A stretch of 64,000 bases of DNA from Caldisericum exile_A (GCF_047785965.1 NZ_JBLOBF010000003.1:97504-161503), one strand, 5' to 3'. Shown: positions 44,205-53,585, counted from the first letter of the stretch. Made by a program: numbers and translations. The notes: generated by a model from the letters alone, not told the origin.

Positions 44205-45440
44205 ATGGAAAATTACGACGAACTTTTGAATTCAATTTTGTCATTAAAAGAAGAGTTAAAGAATGCAAAGTCTTCTTACGAGAGACTGCGTATTTTTATG
44301 AATTTGGGATTGACATATTTATTACTTTCTGACCTTGGTGATGAGCGTGAGAATATAGTAAGCGCCCTACTTAACTTTGATGAGGCTGAGAAAATTGCAA
44401 AAACCGTTGAAAATAAAGAGGACCTTGCGGAAATTGAATCTAACAAGGGATTTGTCTTTTATAAACTTGCTCACATTGAGGATCCTCTTTATAATCTTGA
44501 AACAGCAGCAAAGCACTATCTTAATGCAGTTGAGCTTCTAAAGGATACAGACCATAAATCTAAACTTGTAAGGGTTTATTATAATCTTGCAAATACATAT
44601 CTTTTAGGAAAGGAAATTGAATCCATAAAAGAGGCTCTTAAGTATTTTGAGGAAGCGCTAAAACTAAAGGATGAGGCAGAGGATAATAAGATTATAGGGC
44701 TCATTTACCATGGCATTGGTGTGTCAAACTTTATTTTGGGAAAATTTGAAAGGGATCTTGAGAAAAAGGAAGAGTTTCTTAAGAAAGCGATAGAAGCCTT
44801 TAGAGAAAGTCTTAACTACTTTGAAAACGACGATCTCCTTGATATTGCTTCAACCCGTTCGCACATTGCATCGTCTCTTTTGGAACTTGCCCTTTTAAAG
44901 GAAGATAAAGATTTTTATGAAGAAGCACTTGAACACTACAAATATGTCCTTGATATCTACAAAGATAAAGATCCTCAAGATTATGCGACAACACTTTTTA
45001 ATATTGGCACTCTTTACCTTAACGAGTCAAGACTTAAAGATATTGATGAAAAAACAAAGATAGAACTACTTGAGAATGCACTGGGTTATTTTGAAGAGGC
45101 GCTGAATTACTTCCCTAAGGATACTCACAAGGAGAGTTTCATAAGAATACATTACGAAATTTCAGTGTGTTTAAGGGAACTTTTCTTTCTTAAAAATGAC
45201 CCACAACTTATTTCTGAAGTGAGAGATCATATTGAAGAAATTATTAACGATATTGACAAAACGAAAAATCCTTATACTTATCTTACATCCCAATTCTTCC
45301 TTGGGGAGGCATACTTTTATCTGGGAGACAAGGACAAAGCGCTTTTGCACTACGAAGAGTCACTGCGGGTTTCCGAGAACTTTGATAATGAGTTAGCACA
45401 AAGTATAGCAAGTGTCGTCGAAAAAATAAAGAGCTTATGA
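44205..45440 (+). CDS. Tetratricopeptide repeat protein
   Basis: A 411-aa soluble protein composed almost wholly of TPR-type helix pairs. Recurring cores such as ALKYFEEALKLKDEAEDNK, KAIEAFRESLNYFE and ALGYFEEALNYFPKD show the spacing of conserved Ala, Tyr/Phe and Leu. It probably acts as a scaffold or adaptor; partners are unknown. It has its own TATAAT (44179-44184) just after smc and a GAGGAGATG ribosome binding site. It overlaps the sirtuin gene as ATGA. Confidence 0.88.
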   Translation: MENYDELLNSILSLKEELKNAKSSYERLRIFMNLGLTYLLLSDLGDERENIVSALLNFDEAEKIAKTVENKEDLAEIESNKGFVFYKLAHIEDPLYNLETAAKHYLNAVELLKDTDHKSKLVRVYYNLANTYLLGKEIESIKEALKYFEEALKLKDEAEDNKIIGLIYHGIGVSNFILGKFERDLEKKEEFLKKAIEAFRESLNYFENDDLLDIASTRSHIASSLLELALLKEDKDFYEEALEHYKYVLDIYKDKDPQDYATTLFNIGTLYLNESRLKDIDEKTKIELLENALGYFEEALNYFPKDTHKESFIRIHYEISVCLRELFFLKNDPQLISEVRDHIEEIINDIDKTKNPYTYLTSQFFLGEAYFYLGDKDKALLHYEESLRVSENFDNELAQSIASVVEKIKSL

Positions 45441-46162
45441 TTGATGAGGTCCTTGCGGTTTTAAAAAATGCTAAAAGTATTTCAGTTTTGACAGGTGCAG
45501 GTATATCGGTTAATGCAGGAATCCCCGATTTTAGAGGAGAAACAGGCATTTATACGAAGGGACTTTATAGTGAAAATGTATTTGACATATATTACTTTCT
45601 CCATGATCCAAAGCCTTTTTACGATTTTGCAAGAGAAATGTATCCAGTTTTTGAAAAAGCAGAGCCAACATTTACTCACAAATTTCTTGCTAACCTCGAG
45701 AGCCAATGTCCTGTTTGCATTGTTACTCAAAATATTGATTTTTTACACGAGAAAGCCGGATCTAAAAATGTGATCCATTTGCACGGAAGTGTAGAGAAAT
45801 CTCACTGTTTAAATTGTCGAAAAGAGTATTCTTTTGATCGAATGAAAGAATTAATAAAGAAGAATGTTGTGCCTCATTGTGAATCATGTGGTGGAATAAT
45901 TAAACCTGATGTTGTATTTTTTGGCGAGCCAGTAATTGATTTTGATAAGGCTTCAAGTTGTGTTTCTGATTACGATGTTTTCTTGGCGCTTGGTACATCT
46001 TTAGAAGTTTATCCTGCAAATACCCTTGTTCAATTTGCAAGAGGTTCTAAAATTCTTGTAAATAAAACAAAAACTTCAATGGATTATATGTTTGATTTTG
46101 TAATTCATGAAGAACTTGATACATTCTTCAAAGAATTGCAAAATAAAGGAGGGTTAATATGA
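45437..46162 (+). CDS. NAD-dependent protein deacylase (Sir2 family)
   Basis: A 241-aa sirtuin. NAD binding: GAGISVNAGIPDFRG near 19-33 and TQNIDFLHEKAG; catalytic His in HLHGSVEK; zinc site C-x2-C (CLNC) and C-x2-C (CESCGG), then IKPDVVFFGE. The class (deacetylase versus other acyl groups) is not certain: the Tyr-x2-Arg signature of CobB-type desuccinylases is not seen at the usual place. Translationally coupled to the TPR gene upstream and the UPF0173 gene downstream (ATGA overlaps). Confidence 0.94.
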   Translation: MIDEVLAVLKNAKSISVLTGAGISVNAGIPDFRGETGIYTKGLYSENVFDIYYFLHDPKPFYDFAREMYPVFEKAEPTFTHKFLANLESQCPVCIVTQNIDFLHEKAGSKNVIHLHGSVEKSHCLNCRKEYSFDRMKELIKKNVVPHCESCGGIIKPDVVFFGEPVIDFDKASSCVSDYDVFLALGTSLEVYPANTLVQFARGSKILVNKTKTSMDYMFDFVIHEELDTFFKELQNKGGLI

Positions 46163-46845
46163 GCAAGATTCTTTATTTAGGACATGCAACAGTTATGATA
46201 ATTAACGATTTTGGGAACATCGTTATTGATCCATTTTTTACAGGTAATCCCTTAAATCCAATGAAAGTTGAAGAGTGCAACACAAAATATATTCTTGTAA
46301 CACATGGACATTCGGATCACCTTGGGGATACTATTCAAATTGCAAAGAATAATGACGCAACTGTTATAGCAATTTATGAAGTTGCACATTATCTTGGGAA
46401 GGAAGGTGTTAAAAATCTTGTCTTGATGAATATAGGTGGGACTGTTTATTTTGATAAATTTTCGGTAAAAATGGTTCAGGCAATTCATACCTCTTCCATT
46501 AATGCAAATGGAAATTTGATATACGGAGGGGTCTCTGTAGGGTATGTTATAAAACTGGATGACTTGACGATTTATCATGCAGGCGATACGGCACTCTTTT
46601 CTGATATGAGCATTATAGGATCCCAATTTTCTATTGATATTGCATTTTTACCTGTTGGTGGTTATTTTACAATGGATGCAAACGATGCCCTTATGGCAGT
46701 AAAGATGATTCATCCCAAGTATGTTGTCCCTATGCATTATAATACCTGGGATATAATTTCTGTTGATATCGAAAGATTTAAGGAAATGGTTGATAAAGAA
46801 ACTCGTTCAACATGCCTTATTTTGAAACCGGGGGAAGCATTTTAA
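46159..46845 (+). CDS. UPF0173 metal-dependent hydrolase
   Basis: A 228-aa metallo-beta-lactamase-fold protein. LYLGHATVMI, the zinc motif THGHSDHLGD, HAGDTALFSDM and VPMHYNTW are diagnostic of the UPF0173/YtkL family, close to UlaG lactonases. Physiological substrate unknown. It overlaps the sirtuin gene by four bases. AAAGGAGGG precedes the ATG. Confidence 0.92.
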   Translation: MSKILYLGHATVMIINDFGNIVIDPFFTGNPLNPMKVEECNTKYILVTHGHSDHLGDTIQIAKNNDATVIAIYEVAHYLGKEGVKNLVLMNIGGTVYFDKFSVKMVQAIHTSSINANGNLIYGGVSVGYVIKLDDLTIYHAGDTALFSDMSIIGSQFSIDIAFLPVGGYFTMDANDALMAVKMIHPKYVVPMHYNTWDIISVDIERFKEMVDKETRSTCLILKPGEAF

Positions 46846-46893
46846 TGGAACAAAAAAGGAGAATAGGATATCTAATTAATGGAGGTGATAAGA

Positions 46894-47886
46894 ATGAAGA
46901 AAATTTTAATTGCTTTATTGGTGATGTTTATGACTTTTACAAGTGTAGCTAATGGAAAATCTGCAAATCTGCCTCTTGTAGGTAAGGTTGTGACTGATAG
47001 AAATGAGTATGCCTTGAATGAGACAGTGAGATTTCTTTTTACCGTAACGAATACTTCTGATTCGCCTATTACTCTGAAATTCAATACTTCGCAGATTTAC
47101 GACTTTGTTATCATGAAGGGCAACGCGATTATCTTTAAATGGGGAATTGCAAGAATGTTTGCTCAAGTTATAACTGAGGTTAACATTCCTGCGAATGGTA
47201 CAAAGGCGTTTTCAGTATCCTGGGATATGGTTGATTCAAAAGGCAATAAGGTTGATACAGGGATATATACTGTAAAATTTTATCTTGTCAATAACTATGG
47301 AGTTGAGGCAACAACCAATTTCACGATTGGAACTCCAAGTTTTACGCCTGTTTTCTCAGACGTAAACGATTACTATGTTTCAAAATATCTAAAGGTGCTT
47401 GTTGATAAAGGAATTGTAAAAGGGTATCCCGATAACACATTCAGGAGCGATAATAACCTTACAAGAGCCGAGGCAACAGTCCTTATTTTAAGAGCACTTG
47501 GAATTACACCTAAAGACTATTCAACTTCATCTTTCTCTGATGTAAGCGTTACGTATTGGGCTCATAATTATATTGAAGAAGGTGTTAAGAGGGGGATAAT
47601 TAAAGGAATTTCCTCTAACCAATTTGCTCCAACTCGTGTAATCTCAAGAGGGGAATTTGTTACACTTCTTATGAGAGCACTCTTACTAGCAAAGCCTGAT
47701 GCGGTGTCTCCTTTCTCTGATGTTCCTTATACTTATTTTGGCTATAAAGAGATTGGAACAGCCTTTGATTTGAATATAATACAGGGGTCTGTTTCCGATA
47801 TGCAACTTATGTTTTATCCAAACGACCCTATAAAAAGAAAGGATGCAGTCCTTATTCTTGCAAGAGCGATGGAAGTGAAAAAATAG
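46894..47886 (+). CDS. S-layer homology domain surface protein
   Basis: About 330 aa. A signal peptide (KKILIALLVMFMTFTSVANG) precedes a beta-sandwich resembling the BsuPI/intracellular proteinase inhibitor domain (NEYALNETVRFLFTVTNTSD, to about residue 150). Three SLH modules follow, each opening with FSDV: about 158-210 (VKGYPDNTFRSDNNLTRAE), 220-270 and 280-328. SLH triplets bind pyruvylated cell-wall polymers and anchor proteins to the wall or S-layer. ATG 46894 is chosen over the in-frame start at 46879 because GGAGGTGATA lies just upstream of it. Confidence 0.9.
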   Translation: MKKILIALLVMFMTFTSVANGKSANLPLVGKVVTDRNEYALNETVRFLFTVTNTSDSPITLKFNTSQIYDFVIMKGNAIIFKWGIARMFAQVITEVNIPANGTKAFSVSWDMVDSKGNKVDTGIYTVKFYLVNNYGVEATTNFTIGTPSFTPVFSDVNDYYVSKYLKVLVDKGIVKGYPDNTFRSDNNLTRAEATVLILRALGITPKDYSTSSFSDVSVTYWAHNYIEEGVKRGIIKGISSNQFAPTRVISRGEFVTLLMRALLLAKPDAVSPFSDVPYTYFGYKEIGTAFDLNIIQGSVSDMQLMFYPNDPIKRKDAVLILARAMEVKK

Positions 47887-47902
47887 TTGAAGGAGGTTGA
47901 AT

Positions 47903-49063
47903 GTGTTTATTGCAAGTGAAAAAGAGATAAAAGAAGGTTTAACAACTGATGTTTATTTTACAAGAACCGAAGAAATTTTAAAAAAGAAAGGTATTAATAA
48001 CAATGTTGTTGCTGATTTTACTGTGCAGGGACTTAAATATCCTTGGGGTGTATTTGTAGGACTTCCTGAGGTAATAGAAGTTCTTGAAGGGAAAAATGTT
48101 AGCCTATATGCACTTCCTGAGGGAAGCATTTTTACGGCAAGGGATGTAAGAGGATATCCTGTGCCTGTAATGGTTATAGAGGGGCCGTATCTTGAATTTG
48201 CTCGATTTGAAACTCCAATCCTTGGTTTTATTTGTGAAGCATCTGGAATTGCAACAAAGGCTGCAAGGCTTCGAAAAATAGCAAAAGACAAATCTCTTCT
48301 TTCGTTTGGAATTAGGAGAATGCATCCTGCGATTGCACCAATGATTGATAGATCAGCATACATTGGCGGTTGTGATGCGGTTTCAAGTTTGATTGGAGCA
48401 AGTACAATAGGAAAACCTCCAACGGGTACGATTCCGCATGCGCTAATTATAAATATGGGAGGAATTGTTGAAGCAGTAAAGGCATTTGATGAAATTATAG
48501 ATCCGTCAGTCCCAAGGCTTGCACTTGTTGATACGTTCCAAGACGAAAAATTTGAGTCTATTCTTGCAGCGCAAACAATAGGAAAGCATCTTTACGGTGT
48601 AAGACTGGACACGCCAGGATCACGCCGCGGAAATATCGTTGATATTGCAAGAGAAGTCCGTTGGGAACTTGACCTACGTGGTTTTGATCAAGTAAAAATC
48701 CTTGTCTCTGGTGGACTTGATGAAGAAACTGTACAACAACTTGTAGAATCTGGTGTTGTGGATGGTTTTGGAGTGGGGACTTCTATTTCTAACGCTGATA
48801 CAATAGATTTTGCAATGGATATTGTTGAAGTAAACGGCACATCAATTGCAAAAAGAGGAAAATATTCTGGAAGAAAAAAGGTTTATAAAAGATTTGAAAA
48901 TGGCAAAGTTATTTACGAGGTAAAGAAAAACGACGAAACGGGGACTGGCACTGAGGCGCTTGTTCCCATAATTCTCAACGGAAAAGTGGTTTATGAGAAT
49001 AAGACGCCTGAGGAGATTAGGAATTTTGTCTTAGAACAACTTGCACAAATAGAAGAGATTTAG
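47903..49063 (+). CDS. pncB: Nicotinate phosphoribosyltransferase
   Basis: About 386 aa. It salvages nicotinate to NAMN for NAD synthesis. GSIFTARDVRGYPVPVM, SFGIRRMHPAIAPMIDRSAY, the phosphate-binding TGTIPHALI and VSGGLDEETVQQL match the thermophile/archaeal-type NAPRTase group. GTG 47903 is preferred: AAGGAGG (47890-47896) is six bases upstream, whereas the in-frame TTG at 47897 touches it. Close to a sirtuin gene that consumes NAD, though a functional link is only suggestive. Confidence 0.9.
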   Translation: MFIASEKEIKEGLTTDVYFTRTEEILKKKGINNNVVADFTVQGLKYPWGVFVGLPEVIEVLEGKNVSLYALPEGSIFTARDVRGYPVPVMVIEGPYLEFARFETPILGFICEASGIATKAARLRKIAKDKSLLSFGIRRMHPAIAPMIDRSAYIGGCDAVSSLIGASTIGKPPTGTIPHALIINMGGIVEAVKAFDEIIDPSVPRLALVDTFQDEKFESILAAQTIGKHLYGVRLDTPGSRRGNIVDIAREVRWELDLRGFDQVKILVSGGLDEETVQQLVESGVVDGFGVGTSISNADTIDFAMDIVEVNGTSIAKRGKYSGRKKVYKRFENGKVIYEVKKNDETGTGTEALVPIILNGKVVYENKTPEEIRNFVLEQLAQIEEI

Positions 49064-50257
49064 ATGGAATTAGAACCGCTTCCCGTAAGGGTAAGACCTA
49101 AAACACTTGAGGAATTCGTAGGGCAGGAGCACCTTGTTAAGCCGGGTGCTCCCCTTTTTAATATGTTAAAGAGTGGTAAACTTTCCTCCTTTATAATATG
49201 GGGGCTACCTGGCTCTGGAAAGACAACCATTGCACAAATTTTAACACAGGGAAGAAAGACCATAACAATCTCAGCAACAACTGAGCACATTAAAGATGTT
49301 AAAAAACTTCTAAAGGACCTTACCAAAGAAAACCTTTTTGTGAAAGAAACACCTGTTGTTATTGTTGATGAAATTCAGCATTTTAATCGAAAAGAACAGG
49401 ATGCCTTTCTAACGTTCATAGAACAGGGAAAGATTATACTCATTGCACTTACTACTGAAAATCCGTCATTTTATGTCAATAATGCTTTACTTTCGAGGCT
49501 TTCTGTATTTGTTTTTAATAAGCTCACAGATGCTGAAATAAAGAAGATTATTGAAAATGCAATTAATAAAGACGAAGTTCTAAAAGGTTTGAAATTTGAA
49601 GAAGGAGTATCTGATTTTATTGCACAAGTTTCAGATGGAGATGCAAGGAAGGCTCTTAACATCCTTGAAAATGTTTCAAAGAATGCGAAAGACGGAGTTG
49701 TGACTCTCAAAATAGCACAAGAGTATTCAGTAGTAACTCTTTCTTATGGAAAAGAAGCTCATTACGATCTCATCTCGGCATTCATAAAAAGTATGCGAGG
49801 AAGTGATCCGGATGCAGCGCTATATTACATGTATAGAATGATTGAAGCAGGAGAAGATCCTCTTTATATCGCAAGAAGAATGATTCGATTTGCATCTGAA
49901 GATATTGGTTTAAAAGACCCCATGGCACTAATGATTGCAGTGTCTGCCTTTCAGGGATTTGATCTAATTGGTCCGCCTGAAGGTTATTTATTGCTTGCTG
50001 AAGCCTGTGCGTATCTATCAAAAGCGCCAAAAGATAATGGTCTTTACCTTGCGGAGATTGAGATTATGGAAACGATAAAGAAAACTGGTTCATTAGAAGT
50101 TCCATTGAAGTTAAGGAATCCTGTTACTAAATTAATGGAAGAACTTGGCTATGGAAAAGATTATAAATATCCACACGACTATCCTCGCCATAAAGTTGAA
50201 GGCGAGGACTACTTACCTCAGGAACTTAAGGGAAAGAAATTTTTGAAAGATAGTTAG
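49064..50257 (+). CDS. rarA: Replication-associated recombination protein A (RarA/MgsA)
   Basis: A 397-aa AAA+ ATPase of the clamp-loader-like RarA family acting at stalled forks. PLPVRVRPKTLEEFVGQEHL at the N-terminus, Walker A GLPGSGKTT, Walker B IVDEIQHFNRKEQDAF and sensor TTENPSFYVN are present, followed by the tetramerisation and C-terminal helical domains. The ATG follows the pncB stop directly with no spacing. Confidence 0.94.
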   Translation: MELEPLPVRVRPKTLEEFVGQEHLVKPGAPLFNMLKSGKLSSFIIWGLPGSGKTTIAQILTQGRKTITISATTEHIKDVKKLLKDLTKENLFVKETPVVIVDEIQHFNRKEQDAFLTFIEQGKIILIALTTENPSFYVNNALLSRLSVFVFNKLTDAEIKKIIENAINKDEVLKGLKFEEGVSDFIAQVSDGDARKALNILENVSKNAKDGVVTLKIAQEYSVVTLSYGKEAHYDLISAFIKSMRGSDPDAALYYMYRMIEAGEDPLYIARRMIRFASEDIGLKDPMALMIAVSAFQGFDLIGPPEGYLLLAEACAYLSKAPKDNGLYLAEIEIMETIKKTGSLEVPLKLRNPVTKLMEELGYGKDYKYPHDYPRHKVEGEDYLPQELKGKKFLKDS

Positions 50258-50265
50258 ATTTTTTA

Positions 50266-50293
50266 TTGCAAATTTTTTGATTCGTATTATAAT
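50266..50293 (+). promoter_or_regulatory. Promoter of csp
   Basis: TTGCAA (50266-50271), 16-bp spacer, TATAAT (50288-50293). The predicted start near 50300 coincides with the base of a hairpin. Confidence 0.7.
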
Positions 50294-50300
50294 TTTTTAA

Positions 50301-50315
50301 CCGCAAAAATTGCGG
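50301..50315 (+). promoter_or_regulatory. 5' hairpin of the csp mRNA
   Basis: CCGCAA-AAA-TTGCGG forms a perfect six-base-pair stem at the very start of the predicted transcript. ACGGAGG (50324-50330) follows. 5' stem-loops of this kind stabilise mRNAs in several bacteria; the role here is inferred. Confidence 0.55.
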
Positions 50316-50340
50316 AATTTTTTACGGAGGTATTTTAGAA

Positions 50341-50553
50341 GTGGAAAAATTGACAGGAAGAGTTAAGTGGTTTAACTCTCAGAAGGGTTTTGGGTTTATT
50401 GTCCCAGACAATGGTGGTAAGGATCTTTTTGTGCATTTCTCAGCAATTCAGTCAAGTGGTTACAAGACGTTAAAGGAAGGTCAAAAGGTAGAGTTTGAGA
50501 TTGAGAAAACAGAGAAAGGCGATAAGGCAGTAAATGTTAAAGTAGTTGGCTAA
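50341..50553 (+). CDS. Cold-shock protein (CspA family)
   Basis: A 70-aa single OB-fold RNA/DNA-binding protein. RNP1-like KGFGFIVPD and RNP2-like DLFVHFSAI are intact. GTG start, ten bases after GGAGG. Monocistronic between its own promoter and a strong terminator at 50578. Likely an abundant RNA chaperone; whether cold-induced cannot be judged. Confidence 0.96.
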   Translation: MEKLTGRVKWFNSQKGFGFIVPDNGGKDLFVHFSAIQSSGYKTLKEGQKVEFEIEKTEKGDKAVNVKVVG

Positions 50554-50577
50554 GAGAGTAATCTAAACACTTTTAAT

Positions 50578-50612
50578 GCCCCGCTCAAGCGGGGCTAATA
50601 TTTTTTATTTTG
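50578..50612 (+). terminator. Terminator of csp
   Basis: GCCCCGCT-CA-AGCGGGGC (50578-50595) is followed after TAATA by TTTTTTATTTT. Confidence 0.88.
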
Positions 50613-50636
50613 TAAAATCTGTTTAATCAATATAAT
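50609..50636 (+). promoter_or_regulatory. Promoter of topB (leaderless)
   Basis: TTTGTA (50609-50614), 16-bp spacer, TATAAT (50631-50636). The topB GTG start follows seven bases later at 50644 without a ribosome binding site. Confidence 0.6.
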
Positions 50637-50643
50637 TTAAATC

Positions 50644-53043
50644 GTGAAAACGCTTATTATTGCAGAAAAGCCAACAGTTGCAAGAGATATTGCAAAAGCG
50701 CTTGGAAAATTTAAGGATGAAAAAGAATATCTTGAAAACGAAAGATATGTAATTTCATGGTCCTTGGGACACATTTGTGAACTATACGAGCCAGAAGACT
50801 ACAACAAAAAACTTAGTTATTGGACTTTACAAGATCTTCCAATTATTCCTGAGGAATTCAAATTCAAGCCCAAGAAAGATACCAAAGATAGATTTAATGT
50901 TCTTAAAAAACTCATTCAAAGAAAAGATATTGATACTATCGTAAATGCATGTGATGCAGGAAGAGAAGGAGAACTCATTTTTAGAGAAATTTTACTCTTG
51001 GTGAATCCTAAAGGTAAAAATCTTAAAAGATTGTGGCTTTCTTCAATGACAAAAGAAGAGATTACAAAAGAGTTCAAAAATCTGAGAGATGCAAGCGAAT
51101 TTGATAATCTTGGGAAAGCTTCATTTGCAAGAGAAGAAGCAGATTGGCTTGTTGGAATAAATGCAACAAGGGCATTTACAAGAAGATGGGGAGATCTGTT
51201 GTCTTTAGGAAGAGTTCAAACTCCCACATTGAATATCATTGTCGCAAGAGAAAAAGAAATAAAAAGTTTTGTAAGTGAAAAATACTTCGAATTAGAAGCT
51301 GAATTCGATAAAGATAATTTTATTTATAGCGGGACTTATATAAAAGACAACGAGACAAAGTTTAAGAAAAGAGAGATTTTAGAGAATATCCTAAAAAATG
51401 TGAAAGGAAAAAATGGAATAATTGAGAGCGTTGAGGAAAATGTTATAAAAACACCTCCACCACTGCTCTATGACTTAACTGAACTTCAAAGAGATGCAAA
51501 CAAAACTTTTGGATTTTCTGCACAGAGAACCCTTGATATTGCCCAAAATCTTTACGAAAAGCGAAAACTTATCACTTATCCGAGGACTGATTCACGATAT
51601 TTGCCGAGTACTTTAAAGACATACATTCCGCAAATAATAAAGGCAATTAAATTTGAGCCATACGACTTGTTTGCGAAAGAGATCCTTCAAATAGGGATAA
51701 ATTTTACGGCTAGAATTATTAACGATAAAGGAGTAACAGACCACTACGCAATTATTCCAACAGGAGATTTCTCAAATTTAAAAGATTTAACTAAGGATGA
51801 AGAAAAGATTTTTGATTTAATTATAAGAAGATTCCTTTCGGTTTTTTATCCTTATTCAGAAACCAAAAAGATAAATCTTACAACTAAAGTTATGGATAAT
51901 CATTTTGTATCATCGCTTAATTTCCTTATAGAACCCGGCTTCCAAAAGGTTTATGGGAAAGAAAAAGAAGAATATCCAACTTTCATAAAAGATGATATTG
52001 TCCTTGTGAGAGATTTGAAAATACTTGAGAAAGAAACACAACCACCTTCACGATTTACTGATGCAACACTTTTGTCTGCGATGGAAAATGCGGGTCGTTT
52101 TGTTGAAGAAGACGAATTGAAAGAGGCACTTAAAGAAAAAGGTATTGGTACACCTGCAACAAGAGCACAAATTATAGAAAGACTTATTGAGGTTGGGTAT
52201 GTTGAAAGAGTTGGAAAATTGCTTATGCCAACAGAGAAAGGAATGAGGCTCATTGAACTTGTTTCACATGTGAAAGTTGAAGAACTCCTTTCTCCTGCTC
52301 TCACTGGGGAGTGGGAATACAAACTATTAAGAATAGAAAAGGGCAAATACGATGTTGATAAGTTTATGGGGGGGATAAAAGGACTAACCACTAAAATCGT
52401 TCTAAAAGTAAAAACATATAGTGGTGATTATCATATAAAGACAGGCTCGAAAGAACCTGTTGGTGTTTGTCCTAAATGCGGTGGTCAAGTTTATGAAACT
52501 CCAAAAGGTTTTACCTGTGAGAACGTAGAAAAAGGAACTTGTGATTTTGTAATATGGAAAAAATTAAAAAATAAAACAATTACAAGAGATATGGCAAGGG
52601 AGCTACTTAATGGTAATCGGGTTAAACTAAAAAGGATACTTTCAAATGGGAAAAAATATTTTGATGCAGAAATTCAACTTGTTGATAATAAAGTTTCATT
52701 TATATTCGAAAAGCCAAAGGAAGAAACCATTACAAATAGTGAACCTCTTGGTACCTGTCCTAAATGTGGTAGTCAAGTTTATGAGAAAGAGACAGTCTAT
52801 GCCTGTGAAAACTACCCAGGAAAGTGTACCTTTAGAATAAAGAAGGTGATGGGAGGAAGGGAAATCAAACGAGACGAGGTTAAGAAACTTCTAAAAGATC
52901 ATAAAACAGAACTCATTTCAGATTTTATTTCGGTAAAAGGAAAAAACTTTAAAGCATATCTTGTTTTAGAAGACGGAAGCGTAAAATTTGAATTTGAGAA
53001 TAAAAATGCAAAAAATCGTTCTTATAGGCGGAAGCAAAAGTAA
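50644..53043 (+). CDS. topB: DNA topoisomerase III (type IA, TopB-like)
   Basis: A 799-aa type IA topoisomerase. TOPRIM domain 1 to about 150 (LIIAEKPTVARDIAKALG; NACDAGREGELIFRE), active-site Tyr312 in LITYPRTDSRYLPS and SLGRVQTPTLN before it. The C-terminus carries two Cys4-type zinc ribbons: CPKCGGQVYE...C...C near 608-632 and CPKCGSQVYE...C...C near 706-730. This length and ribbon pair fit Firmicute-like TopB rather than TopA. Probably leaderless with a GTG start. It overlaps the downstream P-loop gene by 38 bp. Confidence 0.93.
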   Translation: MKTLIIAEKPTVARDIAKALGKFKDEKEYLENERYVISWSLGHICELYEPEDYNKKLSYWTLQDLPIIPEEFKFKPKKDTKDRFNVLKKLIQRKDIDTIVNACDAGREGELIFREILLLVNPKGKNLKRLWLSSMTKEEITKEFKNLRDASEFDNLGKASFAREEADWLVGINATRAFTRRWGDLLSLGRVQTPTLNIIVAREKEIKSFVSEKYFELEAEFDKDNFIYSGTYIKDNETKFKKREILENILKNVKGKNGIIESVEENVIKTPPPLLYDLTELQRDANKTFGFSAQRTLDIAQNLYEKRKLITYPRTDSRYLPSTLKTYIPQIIKAIKFEPYDLFAKEILQIGINFTARIINDKGVTDHYAIIPTGDFSNLKDLTKDEEKIFDLIIRRFLSVFYPYSETKKINLTTKVMDNHFVSSLNFLIEPGFQKVYGKEKEEYPTFIKDDIVLVRDLKILEKETQPPSRFTDATLLSAMENAGRFVEEDELKEALKEKGIGTPATRAQIIERLIEVGYVERVGKLLMPTEKGMRLIELVSHVKVEELLSPALTGEWEYKLLRIEKGKYDVDKFMGGIKGLTTKIVLKVKTYSGDYHIKTGSKEPVGVCPKCGGQVYETPKGFTCENVEKGTCDFVIWKKLKNKTITRDMARELLNGNRVKLKRILSNGKKYFDAEIQLVDNKVSFIFEKPKEETITNSEPLGTCPKCGSQVYEKETVYACENYPGKCTFRIKKVMGGREIKRDEVKKLLKDHKTELISDFISVKGKNFKAYLVLEDGSVKFEFENKNAKNRSYRRKQK

Positions 53044-53536
53044 TGTCGGGAAGACTACACTTGCGCGAATAATTCTAAAATTATTTCCGAAAACTTTTGT
53101 TGCTATTAAAATTACAAATAATCTAATCCATGGACTAGGGATTACTAAGGAGACATTTAAGACCGCACCTTTTGGAAAAGACACATATTTTCTCCTTGAA
53201 AATGCAAAGCATGTATTTTGGGCAAAGGGTGACTTTGAGTATATAAATATTCATATTAAAGAGCTTATTGAAACTTTAGATGACCCTGTAATTGTTGAAG
53301 GAAATGTTTTTTATAGGATAATGAAGCCAAGTCTATTTCTTTTTGTTGGAAAAAATGGAGTATCCATAAAGGAAGAGGCAAAAAAACTTGTAGAAGTGGC
53401 TGATTTTGTAATTGTAAATGGGGATTTCGCATTTAATATCGTAGGCAATAAAGTTTTTGTAAATTTACAAAAGAATTTATATTCGCTTGAAACCGATTTT
53501 AAAGAATTCTTAACAAGTTCAATTTCAAAACTCTAA
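53006..53536 (+). CDS. P-loop NTPase, MobB/dethiobiotin synthetase-like
   Basis: 176 aa with Walker A GGSKSNVGKTTLARII near the N-terminus and DPVIVEGNVFYR followed by ADFVIVNGD, resembling MobB or other small G3E/SIMIBI-class NTPases. The GxxxxVGKT form with a preceding Ser is typical of MobB, which helps load nucleotides onto molybdopterin. No molybdenum-cofactor gene is adjacent, so the function is open. The ATG at 53006 lies inside the end of topB and has no clear ribosome binding site; an in-frame start at 52988 is also possible. Confidence 0.65.
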   Translation: MQKIVLIGGSKSNVGKTTLARIILKLFPKTFVAIKITNNLIHGLGITKETFKTAPFGKDTYFLLENAKHVFWAKGDFEYINIHIKELIETLDDPVIVEGNVFYRIMKPSLFLFVGKNGVSIKEEAKKLVEVADFVIVNGDFAFNIVGNKVFVNLQKNLYSLETDFKEFLTSSISKL

Positions 53537-53549
53537 GATCACAAGACTC

Positions 53550-53577
53550 TTGACAAAAACCCAATTTGTGTTATTAT
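53550..53577 (+). promoter_or_regulatory. Promoter of phosphate permease operon
   Basis: TTGACA (53550-53555), 16-bp spacer, TATTAT (53572-53577). The ATG at 53586 follows eight bases later with no Shine-Dalgarno sequence: one of the clearest leaderless arrangements in the window. Confidence 0.8.
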
Positions 53578-53585
53578 TTTAAACC

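Noticed and set aside
47901..47903. ATG at 47901 as the start of the nicotinate phosphoribosyltransferase gene
   Set aside because: It is out of frame with the conserved protein. The in-frame GTG at 47903 is correctly spaced from AAGGAGG.
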